This document shows, one piece after another, positions 44,274 through 53,245 of a DNA stretch of 55,231 bases (within the stretch, counting starts at the first letter, position 1; each line of letters begins with the position of its first letter). The notes beneath the pieces were generated by a model, which saw nothing but the letters and a program-made list of their open reading frames with translations, did not search any database and was not told where the DNA came from. The stretch is from Candidatus Aminicenantota bacterium (GTDB lineage: Bacteria > Acidobacteriota > Aminicenantia > Aminicenantales > UBA4085). The stretch is taken from the NCBI GenBank assembly GCA_017883285.1, contig JADGNV010000074.1:1-55231 (forward strand). The letters are read 5' to 3'. The translations under genes and the position numbers were made by a program.

Positions 44274-45852
44274 AGACCCGCTCGCGGTATTCGCCGAACG
44301 CGTCCTTGAAGACGCGCGTGATCTCGCCCAGGGTGGCGAGGGATTTGACCGCTTCGACGAGCGGCGGCAGGAGGTTCGCCCCCCCGTCGACGGCCGTCCG
44401 CAGATCCCGCAGGGCCGCTTCGACCCGCCCTTTCGGACGCTTAGCCCGCAGGCGCCGCAGGCGTTCGGCCTGCTCCTTCTCCAGCCGCTTCGGCGCGGCG
44501 TGGATCTTGAACTTCAGCCGCTCGTCCGCCCCGGTGAACTCGTTCAATCCGACGATGATCCGCTGCTTCCTCTCGATTTGCTTCTGATAGGCGTACGCGC
44601 TCTCCTGGATCTCCCGCTGGATGTATCCCGATTCGATGGCCCGGAGCGTCCCGCCCATCTCCTCGATCTTCTTCAAATAAGCCTGGACCCCGGTTTCGAT
44701 GTCGTTCGTCAGCTTTTCCACGTAATAGGACCCCCCGAGAGGGTCGGCGGTCCAGGCCGCTCCGCTCTCGTGGGCGATGATCTGCTGGGTGCGGAGGGCG
44801 ATCAGCACCGATTCCTCGGTCGGGAGGGCCAGGGCCTCGTCGCGCGAGTTGGTGTGGAGCGACTGCGTCCCGCCGAGCACGGCGGCCAGGGCCTGGATGG
44901 CCACGCGGACGACGTTGTTCTCGGGTTGCTGGGCGACGAGCGTCGCGCCGCTCGTCTGGGTGTGGAAACGGAGTTTCCAGGAGTTGGGGTTGCGGGCCCC
45001 GAAGCGGTCGCGGGCAATGCCCGCCCAGATGCGGCGCGCGGCCCGGAACTTGGCGACTTCCTCGAAAAGGTCGTTGTGGGCGGCGAAGAAAAACGACAGC
45101 CGCGGGGCGAAAGCGTCGAAATCGAGCCCGGCTGCGGTTAGGGTCTGGGCATAGGCGATGGCGTCGGCGAACGTGAAGGCCAGCTCCTGGACCGCTGTGG
45201 CCCCGGCTTCGCGGATGTGATAGCCGCTGATGCTCATCGTGTTCCACTTGGGAACGTGGGTCTGGCAGAACGCGACGAGGTCGGAGATGATCCGGAGCGA
45301 GGGCTGGGGCGGGAAGATGTAGGTCCCGCGGGCGACGTATTCCTTGAGGATGTCGTTCTGGACCGTGCCTGACAGTTCCTCCCAGCGGACCCCGCGCTTC
45401 TCGGCCAGGGCGAGGTACATCGCCAGGAGGACGGCGGCCGAAGCGTTGATGGTCATCGAGACGCTGACCTTGTCAAGCGGAATGCGGTCGAAGAGGACGG
45501 CCATGTCCTCGAGGGAGTCGACGGCCACGCCGACCTTGCCGACCTCGCCCGCCGACAGGGCGTCGTCGGAGTCGAGGCCGAGCTGTGTCGGCAGGTCGAA
45601 GGCGACGCTCAGCCCGGTCTGGCCCTGGGCGAGGAGATAGCGGTAGCGGGCGTTGGATTCCCGGGCCGTGCCGAAGCCCGCGTACTGGCGCATCGTCCAG
45701 AGCCGGCTCCGGTACATCGAGGGATGGACGCCCCGGGTGAAGGGGAATTCCCCGGGCCGGCCGAGCGCGACGGCCGGATCAAATCCCGGCAGGTCCTCGG
45801 CGGCATAATAGTCCTTGATCGCGGGGGGCTCCCCCGTCTTCGGCTGGCCCAT
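44266..45852 (-). CDS. Methylmalonyl-CoA mutase, catalytic subunit without B12-binding domain
   Basis: 528 residues from ATG 45852 with GAGGAG upstream. It isomerises methylmalonyl-CoA and succinyl-CoA with adenosylcobalamin. The CoA-binding barrel motifs [25 protein letters not shown] and [11 protein letters not shown] are present. The substrate-specific Tyr (RQYAG) and Arg (VARGTY) of true methylmalonyl-CoA mutases are kept. It ends after the linker without the C-terminal cobalamin domain, so a separate small subunit must exist elsewhere. It follows enolase on the same strand. Confidence 0.9.
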   Translation of the reverse strand: MGQPKTGEPPAIKDYYAAEDLPGFDPAVALGRPGEFPFTRGVHPSMYRSRLWTMRQYAGFGTARESNARYRYLLAQGQTGLSVAFDLPTQLGLDSDDALSAGEVGKVGVAVDSLEDMAVLFDRIPLDKVSVSMTINASAAVLLAMYLALAEKRGVRWEELSGTVQNDILKEYVARGTYIFPPQPSLRIISDLVAFCQTHVPKWNTMSISGYHIREAGATAVQELAFTFADAIAYAQTLTAAGLDFDAFAPRLSFFFAAHNDLFEEVAKFRAARRIWAGIARDRFGARNPNSWKLRFHTQTSGATLVAQQPENNVVRVAIQALAAVLGGTQSLHTNSRDEALALPTEESVLIALRTQQIIAHESGAAWTADPLGGSYYVEKLTNDIETGVQAYLKKIEEMGGTLRAIESGYIQREIQESAYAYQKQIERKQRIIVGLNEFTGADERLKFKIHAAPKRLEKEQAERLRRLRAKRPKGRVEAALRDLRTAVDGGANLLPPLVEAVKSLATLGEITRVFKDAFGEYRERVSI

Positions 45853-45928
45853 GGCGGTGCGCTCCTCGGACAACCGCCCCATCTTTCGAGGGATGGGACG
45901 TCGATCGGTCTTGTCGATGTCCCCGGCG

Positions 45929-47230
<1,302 letters not shown>

Positions 47231-47336
47231 TTACGCTTTCGTCTGAGATTGTGCGCAATGCGTTCGCCGCCCGGCCGGGGGCGGGAGCCCGTCGGCTCCG
47301 GGCGACGATCTGAAAGGATCGGTCCGGCGACGGCCG

Positions 47337-47663
47337 TTATGCCTTGGGGTCCTCTTCGGGAAGGGCTTCCGAAGACCGCTTCATGAATTCTTCTTTTTTC
47401 TTGTCGATGAACTCCTTGACGGAGTCGATCCCCCCTTGGGTCTTTTCCCGGACGACGCGGATGCCCTTTTCGGCTTCCTTGGCGATCTTCTCGAAGCCTT
47501 CCTTGGCCTTTTCGCCCGTCTTGTCGAACTCTTCCTGGATCTTCTTGCGGGTTTCCTTGCCGCTCGCGGGGGCGAGAAGGATACCGGCCACGAATCCGGT
47601 TGCCGCGCCGATCAGGAAAGACACCGCGACTTCGAGGGCCGAGCCTTTGTTGTCACTGCACAT
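47337..47663 (-). CDS. YtxH-domain protein
   Basis: 108 residues. A Gly/Ala-rich membrane segment (about 9-33; FLIGAATGFVAGILLAPASGKETR) is the YtxH hallmark. It is followed by a Lys/Glu-rich amphipathic coiled coil. Function is poorly known; family members are small membrane proteins often linked to envelope stress. It overlaps the upstream DUF948 gene by 11 bp, a pairing common in many bacteria. Confidence 0.85.
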   Translation of the reverse strand: MCSDNKGSALEVAVSFLIGAATGFVAGILLAPASGKETRKKIQEEFDKTGEKAKEGFEKIAKEAEKGIRVVREKTQGGIDSVKEFIDKKKEEFMKRSSEALPEEDPKA

Positions 47664-48024
47664 TTTTCTTCTCCTTTTTTTTTTTCAAATACTGCATCAC
47701 GAACCGGGCGACGGGCAAGGCCAGGGGGAGGATTTTGGATGAAGGGCTGAGGATTTTCGTCGTCAGGAGGAACGAAGCCTCGGAGAGGCCGACGGCCGCC
47801 CTCCTGGAGGCTTCGAGCGTCGAACCCAGGTCCTCGATGCGCTGCTTGACGAGGATATCGAGCTCGTTGAGGTTTTTGGCGAGTTCTCGGAACTCGACCA
47901 GGGTCTGCTCGCCTTCGGCCGCCGTCCGGCGGAGCTGGGCGAACAGCCGGACGAGATAGACGGCCACGACGACCCCGGCCAGGGTGAGGACCAGGAAGAG
48001 GATTTGGTTGAGTGTCATGGGCAT
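47653..48024 (-). CDS. DUF948-like small membrane protein
   Basis: 123 residues; the start may be M1 or M3. An N-terminal membrane segment (about 7-26) precedes a helical region with heptad character (about 30-85) and a second mildly hydrophobic stretch near 90-112, then a KKKKEKK tail. This matches the DUF948/YtxG type that accompanies YtxH. Function unknown. It heads the run DUF948-ytxH-eno-mutase. Confidence 0.75.
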   Translation of the reverse strand: MPMTLNQILFLVLTLAGVVVAVYLVRLFAQLRRTAAEGEQTLVEFRELAKNLNELDILVKQRIEDLGSTLEASRRAAVGLSEASFLLTTKILSPSSKILPLALPVARFVMQYLKKKKEKKNVQ

Positions 48025-48105
48025 AGCTCAATAACGATAATCGAAAAAACGGCGGTTGTCAATTTCCGGAGGGTAGAAAGAAAGGGGCGGACCGGGGGCC
48101 TGCAC

Positions 48106-48138
48106 CCTCCTCGTTCGTTTCGACGAGGGTGCAGCCGC
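48106..48138. repeat. 33-nt match to the radical SAM gene, upstream of the ars operon
   Basis: 30 of 33 bases match 53317-53349, inside the radical SAM gene. On the minus strand it would read GCTLVETNEE, as in that protein, and two of the three differences are synonymous there. It also takes part in a hairpin CTGCACC/GGTGCAG (48100-48134). Confidence 0.55.
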
Positions 48139-48160
48139 GAGAGAACTTCGATTCTTTGCC

Positions 48161-48189
48161 TTGACAAAGATCTATGTCATGGATATATT
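48161..48189 (+). promoter_or_regulatory. Sigma-70-type promoter of the ars operon
   Basis: TTGACA (48161-48166) and TATATT (48184-48189) are exactly 17 bp apart, the best such promoter in the window. A palindrome CGCATATGCG (48198-48207) lies at the expected transcription start and may be the ArsR operator. Confidence 0.8.
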
Positions 48190-48193
48190 TGTT

Positions 48194-48210
48194 TATGCGC
48201 ATATGCGTGA
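48194..48210. promoter_or_regulatory. Candidate ArsR operator
   Basis: TATGCGCATATGCGTGA contains the perfect core CGCATATGCG. It lies directly after the -10 box, where a bound repressor would block initiation, and before the arsR start. ArsR binding is inferred from position. Confidence 0.5.
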
Positions 48211-48235
48211 AAGCGGATATAAAAAGCAGAAAAAC

Positions 48236-48607
48236 ATGGATAACTATTTAAAAGTCCTGAAATCTCTTGCTGATGAAACGCGCCTGCGGATTATCAATCT
48301 GCTTTATGAGCGCGAGCTTTGTGTATGCGACATCGGGAGTATTCTCTGTACAACCCAAACTAAAATATCGCGGCACTTGGCCTCTCTAAGAAATTCCGAT
48401 CTTGTGCAAGACAGAAAAATCGCCCAGTGGTCTTTTTATTCCCTCAATAGATCAAGCGGGCTGAAATTCGTCGATGAACTCGTGCACGGTGTTCTCAGGA
48501 GCCTTGATGTTTTTCGACATGATTTAGAGCTGCTTAAAAAGAAGGAAAAGGCAGGCCTCTGCCTAACGAATGCCGTTCTGGACAATATCAAAAGGAGCAC
48601 GCTATGA
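48236..48607 (+). CDS. arsR: ArsR-family arsenite-responsive repressor
   Basis: 123 residues from ATG 48236. An upstream in-frame codon at 48161 overlaps the -35 box and is rejected. The winged helix has TKISRHLASLRNSDLV as recognition helix, and the metal site is ELCVCDI with C29 and C31, as in As(III)-sensing ArsR. A further Cys38 may complete a three-Cys site. It should repress its own operon until arsenite binds. Its stop overlaps arsD (ATGA). Base composition is visibly lower in GC than neighbouring regions. Confidence 0.93.
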   Translation: MDNYLKVLKSLADETRLRIINLLYERELCVCDIGSILCTTQTKISRHLASLRNSDLVQDRKIAQWSFYSLNRSSGLKFVDELVHGVLRSLDVFRHDLELLKKKEKAGLCLTNAVLDNIKRSTL

Positions 48608-48903
48608 AAATCATTGAAATTTACGAGCCGCCCTTGTGCTGCCCTACCGGCGTATGCGGGCCGGCTCCCGATCCGGATCTGGCGGCTTTGCAGGAAACGA
48701 TCCTGAAGCTTAAAAAGGCTGGACATTCCGTGGAGAGAATCGCTCTCAACCAGCAACCCAAGCGGTTCATGAACAATCCGGTCGTCAAGGATGTCCTGAC
48801 GTCCGAGGGTAAGGAATCGTTGCCCATTACACTCATCGAGGGAAAATTGGCCTTCAAGGGCCGATATCCGAAATATGAAGAACTTTTGCAAGAGGTGATC
48901 TAA
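48604..48903 (+). CDS. arsD: Arsenite metallochaperone ArsD
   Basis: 99 residues. ArsD carries As(III) to the ArsA ATPase. The thioredoxin-like fold begins with IEIYEPPLCCPTGVCG, in which C12, C13 and C18 match the three arsenite-binding Cys of the plasmid protein. The later vicinal Cys pairs of longer ArsD proteins are missing. The start overlaps arsR and the stop abuts the next gene. Confidence 0.94.
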   Translation: MKIIEIYEPPLCCPTGVCGPAPDPDLAALQETILKLKKAGHSVERIALNQQPKRFMNNPVVKDVLTSEGKESLPITLIEGKLAFKGRYPKYEELLQEVI

Positions 48904-49119
48904 ATGCCGACCTATGAATATCGGTGCGGGCGGTGTAACCGCGTCTTCGAAACAAAAATGACGATCGAGGAAAAGAAGAACACGGCGGTCAGTTGTCCCG
49001 ATTGTCATTCCAAGGATGTTCGCCAGCAACTTTTCGGCGTGAGTTTTTCGGGCAAAAAAAAGACGGATAAAAACTCCTCGGGCGGGTGTTGCGGCGGCGG
49101 GCCCAGCTGTTGCGGATAA
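48904..49119 (+). CDS. FmdB-type zinc ribbon protein with Cys-rich tail
   Basis: 71 residues starting directly after the arsD stop. The zinc ribbon is MPTYEYRCGRC, then CPDC (C8, C11, C31, C34). The tail GGCCGGGPSCCG adds two vicinal Cys pairs (C62/C63, C69/C70) not needed for the ribbon. In an arsenic operon such pairs could bind As(III); this is inference. FmdB-type proteins are of unclear function. Confidence 0.85.
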   Translation: MPTYEYRCGRCNRVFETKMTIEEKKNTAVSCPDCHSKDVRQQLFGVSFSGKKKTDKNSSGGCCGGGPSCCG

Positions 49120-49150
49120 GTCCAACCTTCGCATAGAGCCAAGAGAATCC

Positions 49151-49222
49151 ATGCCTCTGGATCAAAAAACCAAGGAACTCGTTGGTGACCTTCTTAATGG
49201 AAAAAGGAGAATAGTTCATTGA
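49151..49222 (+). CDS. 23-codon open frame before arsA, possible remnant or leader
   Basis: MPLDQKTKELVGDLLNGK and five further residues end in a TGA that overlaps the arsA TTG start (TTGA). The first ten residues resemble the N-terminus of carboxymuconolactone decarboxylase/AhpD-like proteins often found in ars operons (LDxKTKEL), from memory. Possible readings are a truncated remnant, a coupling leader for arsA, or a chance frame. The frame also contains the AAAGGAGA that serves arsA. Confidence 0.35.
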   Translation: MPLDQKTKELVGDLLNGKRRIVH

Positions 49223-51057
49223 CTGAATACCTATTTTTTTGCGGGAAAGGCGGCGTGGGGAAAACCACGATGGCCGCGGCAACCGCCGTTTATCACGCCA
49301 ACCAGGGGAAAAAGACCCTGATCATTTCAACTGACCCGGCCAGCAACCTGGGGGACATATTCGAAAAGCGGATCGGACACGCAATCACTCCGATCATTCC
49401 GAATCTCTACGCCATGGACATCGATCCCGATGTCGCTACCGAGGAGTACCGGGAAAAGATCATCGGGCCGATGCGCGGCGTCATGCCCGACGACGTCATG
49501 AAGGTTCTCGAGGAACAGTTCAGAAGCGCCTGCACCATAGAGATCGCGGCCTTTGACCGGTTTACCGACTTTCTGGTCAACGAGGAGTTCGATCTCGTCG
49601 TGTTCGACACGGCGCCCACCGGACACACCATCCGCCTGCTGGAATTACCGGTGGACTGGTCGAAGCATATCGAGGAAAGCGCGAAAGGATCCGGGCAGAC
49701 CTGCATAGGCCCGGTGTCGTCCATACAGGGATCGAAAGAGAAATACGACCGGGCCATCGCCGCCATGCGGGAAGGTTCCCGCACCACGTTTTATCTCGTC
49801 CTGAAGCCGGAAAAGACTTCTCTAGCCGAGACCCTCCGTGCCCACGACGAGCTAGCCACCTTGGGCATACACAATTTTCGCGTCATTGTGAACGGAATCT
49901 ACCCGAACGATGAAATCATCCACAGTCGCTATGCCAACCTGTCCGCCATGCAGTCCCGATATCTCGGGATGATAGAAAAAGCCCTGCCCTATCCTTCGAA
50001 TAAAGTGGACCTTCAAAGCGGCGAAATCAAGGGCCTGCGGGCCATAACGGATTTCGCCGGAGTCGTGTTTGAGGGAAAACGGTCCGCCTTCACGGAAAGC
50101 TTCCATACGCCGGGACGTTTTGATCAATTTGCGGACGGCGCCGCTCTGACCGAAATCATCGATAAAAAGCGCGATTCAAGGATCGTGATCATCACCGGTA
50201 AAGGCGGCGTGGGAAAAACCGTGACCGCGTGCGCCGTGGCGGCGTATCTGGCGGGCAACCGACAGAAGACGCTTCTTGTCACGACCGACCCGGCGGCCCA
50301 CATCGGACACGTGCTCGATGAACCGATCGGGGACACGATCGGGCCGACAAAGTCCCTGCCGTTCCTGAGTGCCGCTCGCATCGATCAGAAAAAAAGCGTG
50401 GAAACATATAAAAAGAAGATAGTCGACGACGTGGTGCGGTCCGGATATTCCGAGGACATGCTGCTCGCGCTCAAGGAGGAACTGGAGTCGCCGTGCACGG
50501 AAGAGATGGCCGTCTTCGAAGAATTTGCGGGCATCGTTGAAAACCGCGATTTCGATTACATCGTGTTCGATACGGCGCCGACCGGACACACGCTCAGGCT
50601 TCTGGAACTCCCCTATGATTACGCGCGGCAGGTGGAATTGATGGTCCAAATCAAAAAGGAGGGTGGCGCCGCCGAAAAGGCGCAGAGGAAGCTTGAGTCG
50701 CTTCTCGGAAAGCTCAAAGACCCCGGCACCAGCGCGTTCATGCTTGTCTTTTATCCCGAGTACACGCCGATCCATGAAGCCAAAAGAACATTGGATGATT
50801 TGAGCCTGGCCGGTATCGGCGTTCAGGCCGTGATCGCGAACAATGTGCTCGAAGACGGGGATAAAGATTCGGACTTTTTCCACAGAAGGGCCGAGATGCA
50901 GCAGCACTACCTGGAAATCGCCAAAGAACTATTCCAATTGCCCGTCTTCAAGATCCCCATGTTCGATGATGAAATCATCGGATTGCCGAAATTGAAACAG
51001 GTTGCGGAATCGCTGTTCCAGAGAGAGTGCTGTCCCGATGGGCCGGCGACGAATTGA
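49219..51057 (+). CDS. arsA: Arsenite-transporting ATPase ArsA
   Basis: 612 residues with a TTG start and AAAGGAGA upstream. It is the duplicated two-domain form. P-loops GKGGVGKT lie at 9-16 and 327-334, and the signature DTAPTGHT occurs in both halves. The three As/Sb-binding Cys of the plasmid enzyme can be placed: C105 (SACTIEIA), C162 (QTCIGP) and C426 (SPCTEEM). It energises arsenite export through a membrane partner, plausibly the ACR3 permease at the right edge if that gene is intact in vivo. Confidence 0.95.
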   Translation: MTEYLFFCGKGGVGKTTMAAATAVYHANQGKKTLIISTDPASNLGDIFEKRIGHAITPIIPNLYAMDIDPDVATEEYREKIIGPMRGVMPDDVMKVLEEQFRSACTIEIAAFDRFTDFLVNEEFDLVVFDTAPTGHTIRLLELPVDWSKHIEESAKGSGQTCIGPVSSIQGSKEKYDRAIAAMREGSRTTFYLVLKPEKTSLAETLRAHDELATLGIHNFRVIVNGIYPNDEIIHSRYANLSAMQSRYLGMIEKALPYPSNKVDLQSGEIKGLRAITDFAGVVFEGKRSAFTESFHTPGRFDQFADGAALTEIIDKKRDSRIVIITGKGGVGKTVTACAVAAYLAGNRQKTLLVTTDPAAHIGHVLDEPIGDTIGPTKSLPFLSAARIDQKKSVETYKKKIVDDVVRSGYSEDMLLALKEELESPCTEEMAVFEEFAGIVENRDFDYIVFDTAPTGHTLRLLELPYDYARQVELMVQIKKEGGAAEKAQRKLESLLGKLKDPGTSAFMLVFYPEYTPIHEAKRTLDDLSLAGIGVQAVIANNVLEDGDKDSDFFHRRAEMQQHYLEIAKELFQLPVFKIPMFDDEIIGLPKLKQVAESLFQRECCPDGPATN

Positions 51058-51071
51058 ACATCAGTCCGAAC

Positions 51072-51371
51072 ATGAGTTTGCAGATCACCTTTTATACGAA
51101 ACCCAATTGCCCGCTTTGCGAGGAGGCGGAAGAGCTTCTCGAGGAGATGAGAGGTTATTTTGACTTTTCCGTTTTGAAAATCGATATAACGAGAGACATA
51201 GACGCTTATGAAATATTCAAGCATCGAATTCCCGTCCTCAGGCTCGGAGACCTAGGGGATCTTTCGGGGAAAATCACCGAAAAAGAATTAAGGCAGAAAA
51301 TCCGAGCCTTTTTAAAGACAAGCCCGCAAGACAATGCCGACGAGCAGGATCAGGGAAAATCTAATCGATAA
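51072..51371 (+). CDS. Glutaredoxin/thioredoxin-like protein
   Basis: 99 residues from ATG 51072, 14 bp after arsA; an upstream in-frame ATG inside arsA is less likely. A single redox motif CPLC (C13, C16) follows the first strand (QITFYTKPNC), and the cis-Pro region reads HRIPVL. This matches the DUF836/glutaredoxin-like group. It may reduce ArsD, ArsR or an arsenic enzyme. The tail after residue 85 is polar and low in complexity. Confidence 0.82.
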   Translation: MSLQITFYTKPNCPLCEEAEELLEEMRGYFDFSVLKIDITRDIDAYEIFKHRIPVLRLGDLGDLSGKITEKELRQKIRAFLKTSPQDNADEQDQGKSNR

Positions 51372-51423
51372 TCCTGCAGAAACCGAAAAAGCGGATTCCT
51401 ATAGATCGGTCGTCCGGGAGGGT

Positions 51424-51873
51424 TCACTCATAGTGAAATTCCGGTTCGACGACGATTTCAGATTTCACGGAATTGGCGATCAGGCTGTATTTACGGGCGG
51501 CGGTCAGGGCTTTTTGGGCCCGAGCGGAAACGACCGCGAGAGCCTCGCTGCCGAGACCGATCCGGATGACCGGTTTCAACCGGAGGGCGGTGAAGATTTC
51601 CGTACGGTCTAGTTCGATGAGCTTGGTCCCTTCCGCGCGGCATTCATACGCCAGGAGCTTGAGCCGGAACCGTTCGCAAGCCCAAAGAAACATCATCATG
51701 ATACAGGTGTTCGCGGCCGCCACAAAAGCGTCTTCGGGGGTGAAGACGTCGGGATGTCCTTGCGCGTCCGGCGGCGCCGAGAACGGCATTTCCGGGCCAT
51801 TGCCCATTTGGAGATGTCCCCAATGCTCTCCCGTCCACCGGACGTCGGTGTGATAGACGGCGGTGCGGCTCAT
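51424..51873 (-). CDS. OsmC-family protein
   Basis: 149 residues from ATG 51873 with AAAAGGAG upstream, although its first bases overlap the upstream DGC gene. OsmC/Ohr proteins use two Cys to reduce organic peroxides. Here only one is at a standard place (NTCIMM, C57); the other visible Cys (C66, C78) do not clearly form the usual pair. The fold markers TPEDAFVAAANTC and SEIVVEP remain. It may act in thiol or persulfide chemistry rather than on peroxide. It is the last gene of the minus-strand cluster. Confidence 0.8.
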   Translation of the reverse strand: MSRTAVYHTDVRWTGEHWGHLQMGNGPEMPFSAPPDAQGHPDVFTPEDAFVAAANTCIMMMFLWACERFRLKLLAYECRAEGTKLIELDRTEIFTALRLKPVIRIGLGSEALAVVSARAQKALTAARKYSLIANSVKSEIVVEPEFHYE

Positions 51874-52310
51874 CGCTTCTCCTTTTGGCTGTGGCGTCGG
51901 GAAGACCCTAAAACCCTGTCCACTTCTTCCTCTAGAATTTCGACGACGGCCTCGACGGCCTTTCTCCCGGGTTCGTTCAATCGCCGGCGACCCTCGATTC
52001 CGGCGATGCCTTTGGCCGCCGCGATTTCGGTCACGACAAGGCTGGCCGCGGGTTTGGCCGAATACCGCTCTGTGGCCCGGGCCGCGCATTTCAACCCACA
52101 TCCGTCCACCGTGATGGTGGGATAGAAGCGGGCGAAGGTTCGCTCCCCTTGGCCTCCCGCGAGAAACAGAGGAAGACACAGAGTGACCGTATCCCCTCGT
52201 CGGGTCTCGTGCAACACTCGCAAGGCCGCCAGCCGCGAGACGGTTCCCTCGGCCATCTCTTCGCCCGAACAGGCGATGATGCCCGCCTTTTTTTCGGGAA
52301 GTTCAGGCAT
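51870..52310 (-). CDS. DGC-domain putative zinc-binding protein (1)
   Basis: 146 residues. The DGC-domain landmarks are IIACSGEE with C14 near the N-terminus, C45, and the name-giving VDGCGLKCA with C71 and C75. These Cys are proposed to bind zinc. Biochemistry of the family is largely unknown. It overlaps OsmC by 4 bp and the second DGC gene by 8 bp, so the three are coupled. The C-terminal third is a basic, Arg/Lys-rich helix. Confidence 0.8.
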   Translation of the reverse strand: MPELPEKKAGIIACSGEEMAEGTVSRLAALRVLHETRRGDTVTLCLPLFLAGGQGERTFARFYPTITVDGCGLKCAARATERYSAKPAASLVVTEIAAAKGIAGIEGRRRLNEPGRKAVEAVVEILEEEVDRVLGSSRRHSQKEKR

Positions 52311-52734
52311 GGCGATCCTCCGTAGAATCCGCAGACGTCAAGGCGTCCACGAGCGGCGTCAACTCCTCCGCCAGGACGCGAGCGAGGCTTTGTCCCGCGG
52401 GATTGAGTTCGGCGATCCCCTCGGGCTTCAATGCTTTGTGCCGACGAAAAACCTCCTGCACCGCGACTTCTCGGGCGATCCGACCGCCGCTTTCGCGAAC
52501 CATTTTCGCCGCGCAATTCAGCTTGCAGCCGTCGATCGCAATGGCCGGATGAGCCGCGACGATGTTTTTAGCTTCTTCGTCACCCATCACCAGCTTTGAG
52601 AGGGCGACCAGGCGGGTCTGTTCGGGGCGGAGATCCTCGATAAGGTCATATCCGGCCTCCCGGGCCACCGTCCCGAAGGATTTGCCGATTCCGCTGCAGG
52701 GCACGATCACCACTTTCTTCTTTGGGGCGCTCAT
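52303..52734 (-). CDS. DGC-domain putative zinc-binding protein (2)
   Basis: 143 residues from ATG 52734, which overlaps the GcvH-like stop (ATGA). Landmarks are VPCSGIGK with C13 and IDGCKLNCA with C70 and C74. It is a paralogue of the preceding DGC protein but lacks its middle Cys, so the two may form an unequal pair. The C-terminal region LNPAGQSLARVLAEELTPLV parallels LNEPGRKAVEAVVEIL of protein 1. Confidence 0.8.
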   Translation of the reverse strand: MSAPKKKVVIVPCSGIGKSFGTVAREAGYDLIEDLRPEQTRLVALSKLVMGDEEAKNIVAAHPAIAIDGCKLNCAAKMVRESGGRIAREVAVQEVFRRHKALKPEGIAELNPAGQSLARVLAEELTPLVDALTSADSTEDRHA

Positions 52735-53189
52735 CGAGACCGGACCTCCGCTTCGGCTTGGCCTTTCATGTGTTCGAAATAAGCGTCGGGCTTCATGAGT
52801 CGGGCTGCGAGATCGTCGTTTGCGGCGGCCTCGATCACCGCCAGCCATCCTTTTCCGTAAGGATCCTGGTTGATGACTTCGGGCGTCATTTCGAGGTCGG
52901 GGTTGATCTCAAGGATAGTCCCGGCTACGGGGGACGTCAGGCTCACATTCACTTTGATCGTCTCGATCACCCCGATCTCGTCGCCGATGGCCAGACGGGT
53001 TCCCTCGGGACGCAACAGGGCGAAGGTCAGATCTCCGCTATGCTGTTGGAGAAAGTCCGTGAGACCGATCCGCCAACGGCCCGAATTATCCGCAGCCTCC
53101 GGCTTAAGCCAGATCCCCTCCGGGCTGAAGATGCGGTCCGTCGGCACCCGAAACGTGAATTTGTCGACCGTCGTTTCAAGGAATTCCAT
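52731..53189 (-). CDS. GcvH-like lipoyl carrier protein
   Basis: 152 residues. The lipoyl site is K79 in GVIETIKVNVSLTSPVAG, matching the ESVKxxxDLxSP pattern of glycine cleavage H protein, followed by ILEINPDL. The YGKGWLAVIE segment is also typical. No gcvT, gcvP or lpd is nearby, and it lies between a radical SAM gene and DGC genes, so it may carry a substrate or sulfur on lipoate for this cluster instead of glycine cleavage. Glycine cleavage H function elsewhere cannot be excluded. Confidence 0.82.
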   Translation of the reverse strand: MEFLETTVDKFTFRVPTDRIFSPEGIWLKPEAADNSGRWRIGLTDFLQQHSGDLTFALLRPEGTRLAIGDEIGVIETIKVNVSLTSPVAGTILEINPDLEMTPEVINQDPYGKGWLAVIEAAANDDLAARLMKPDAYFEHMKGQAEAEVRSR

Positions 53190-53245
53190 CCGATACTCCT
53201 TTCGTCAAGGGACGAGGCGTCGACGCGAGGAAACCCTCGGTTCGA

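Noticed and set aside
48161-48235. N-terminal extension of ArsR from an earlier ATG
   Set aside because: It would place the start codon inside the promoter's -35 box; the downstream ATG matches the family N-terminus.
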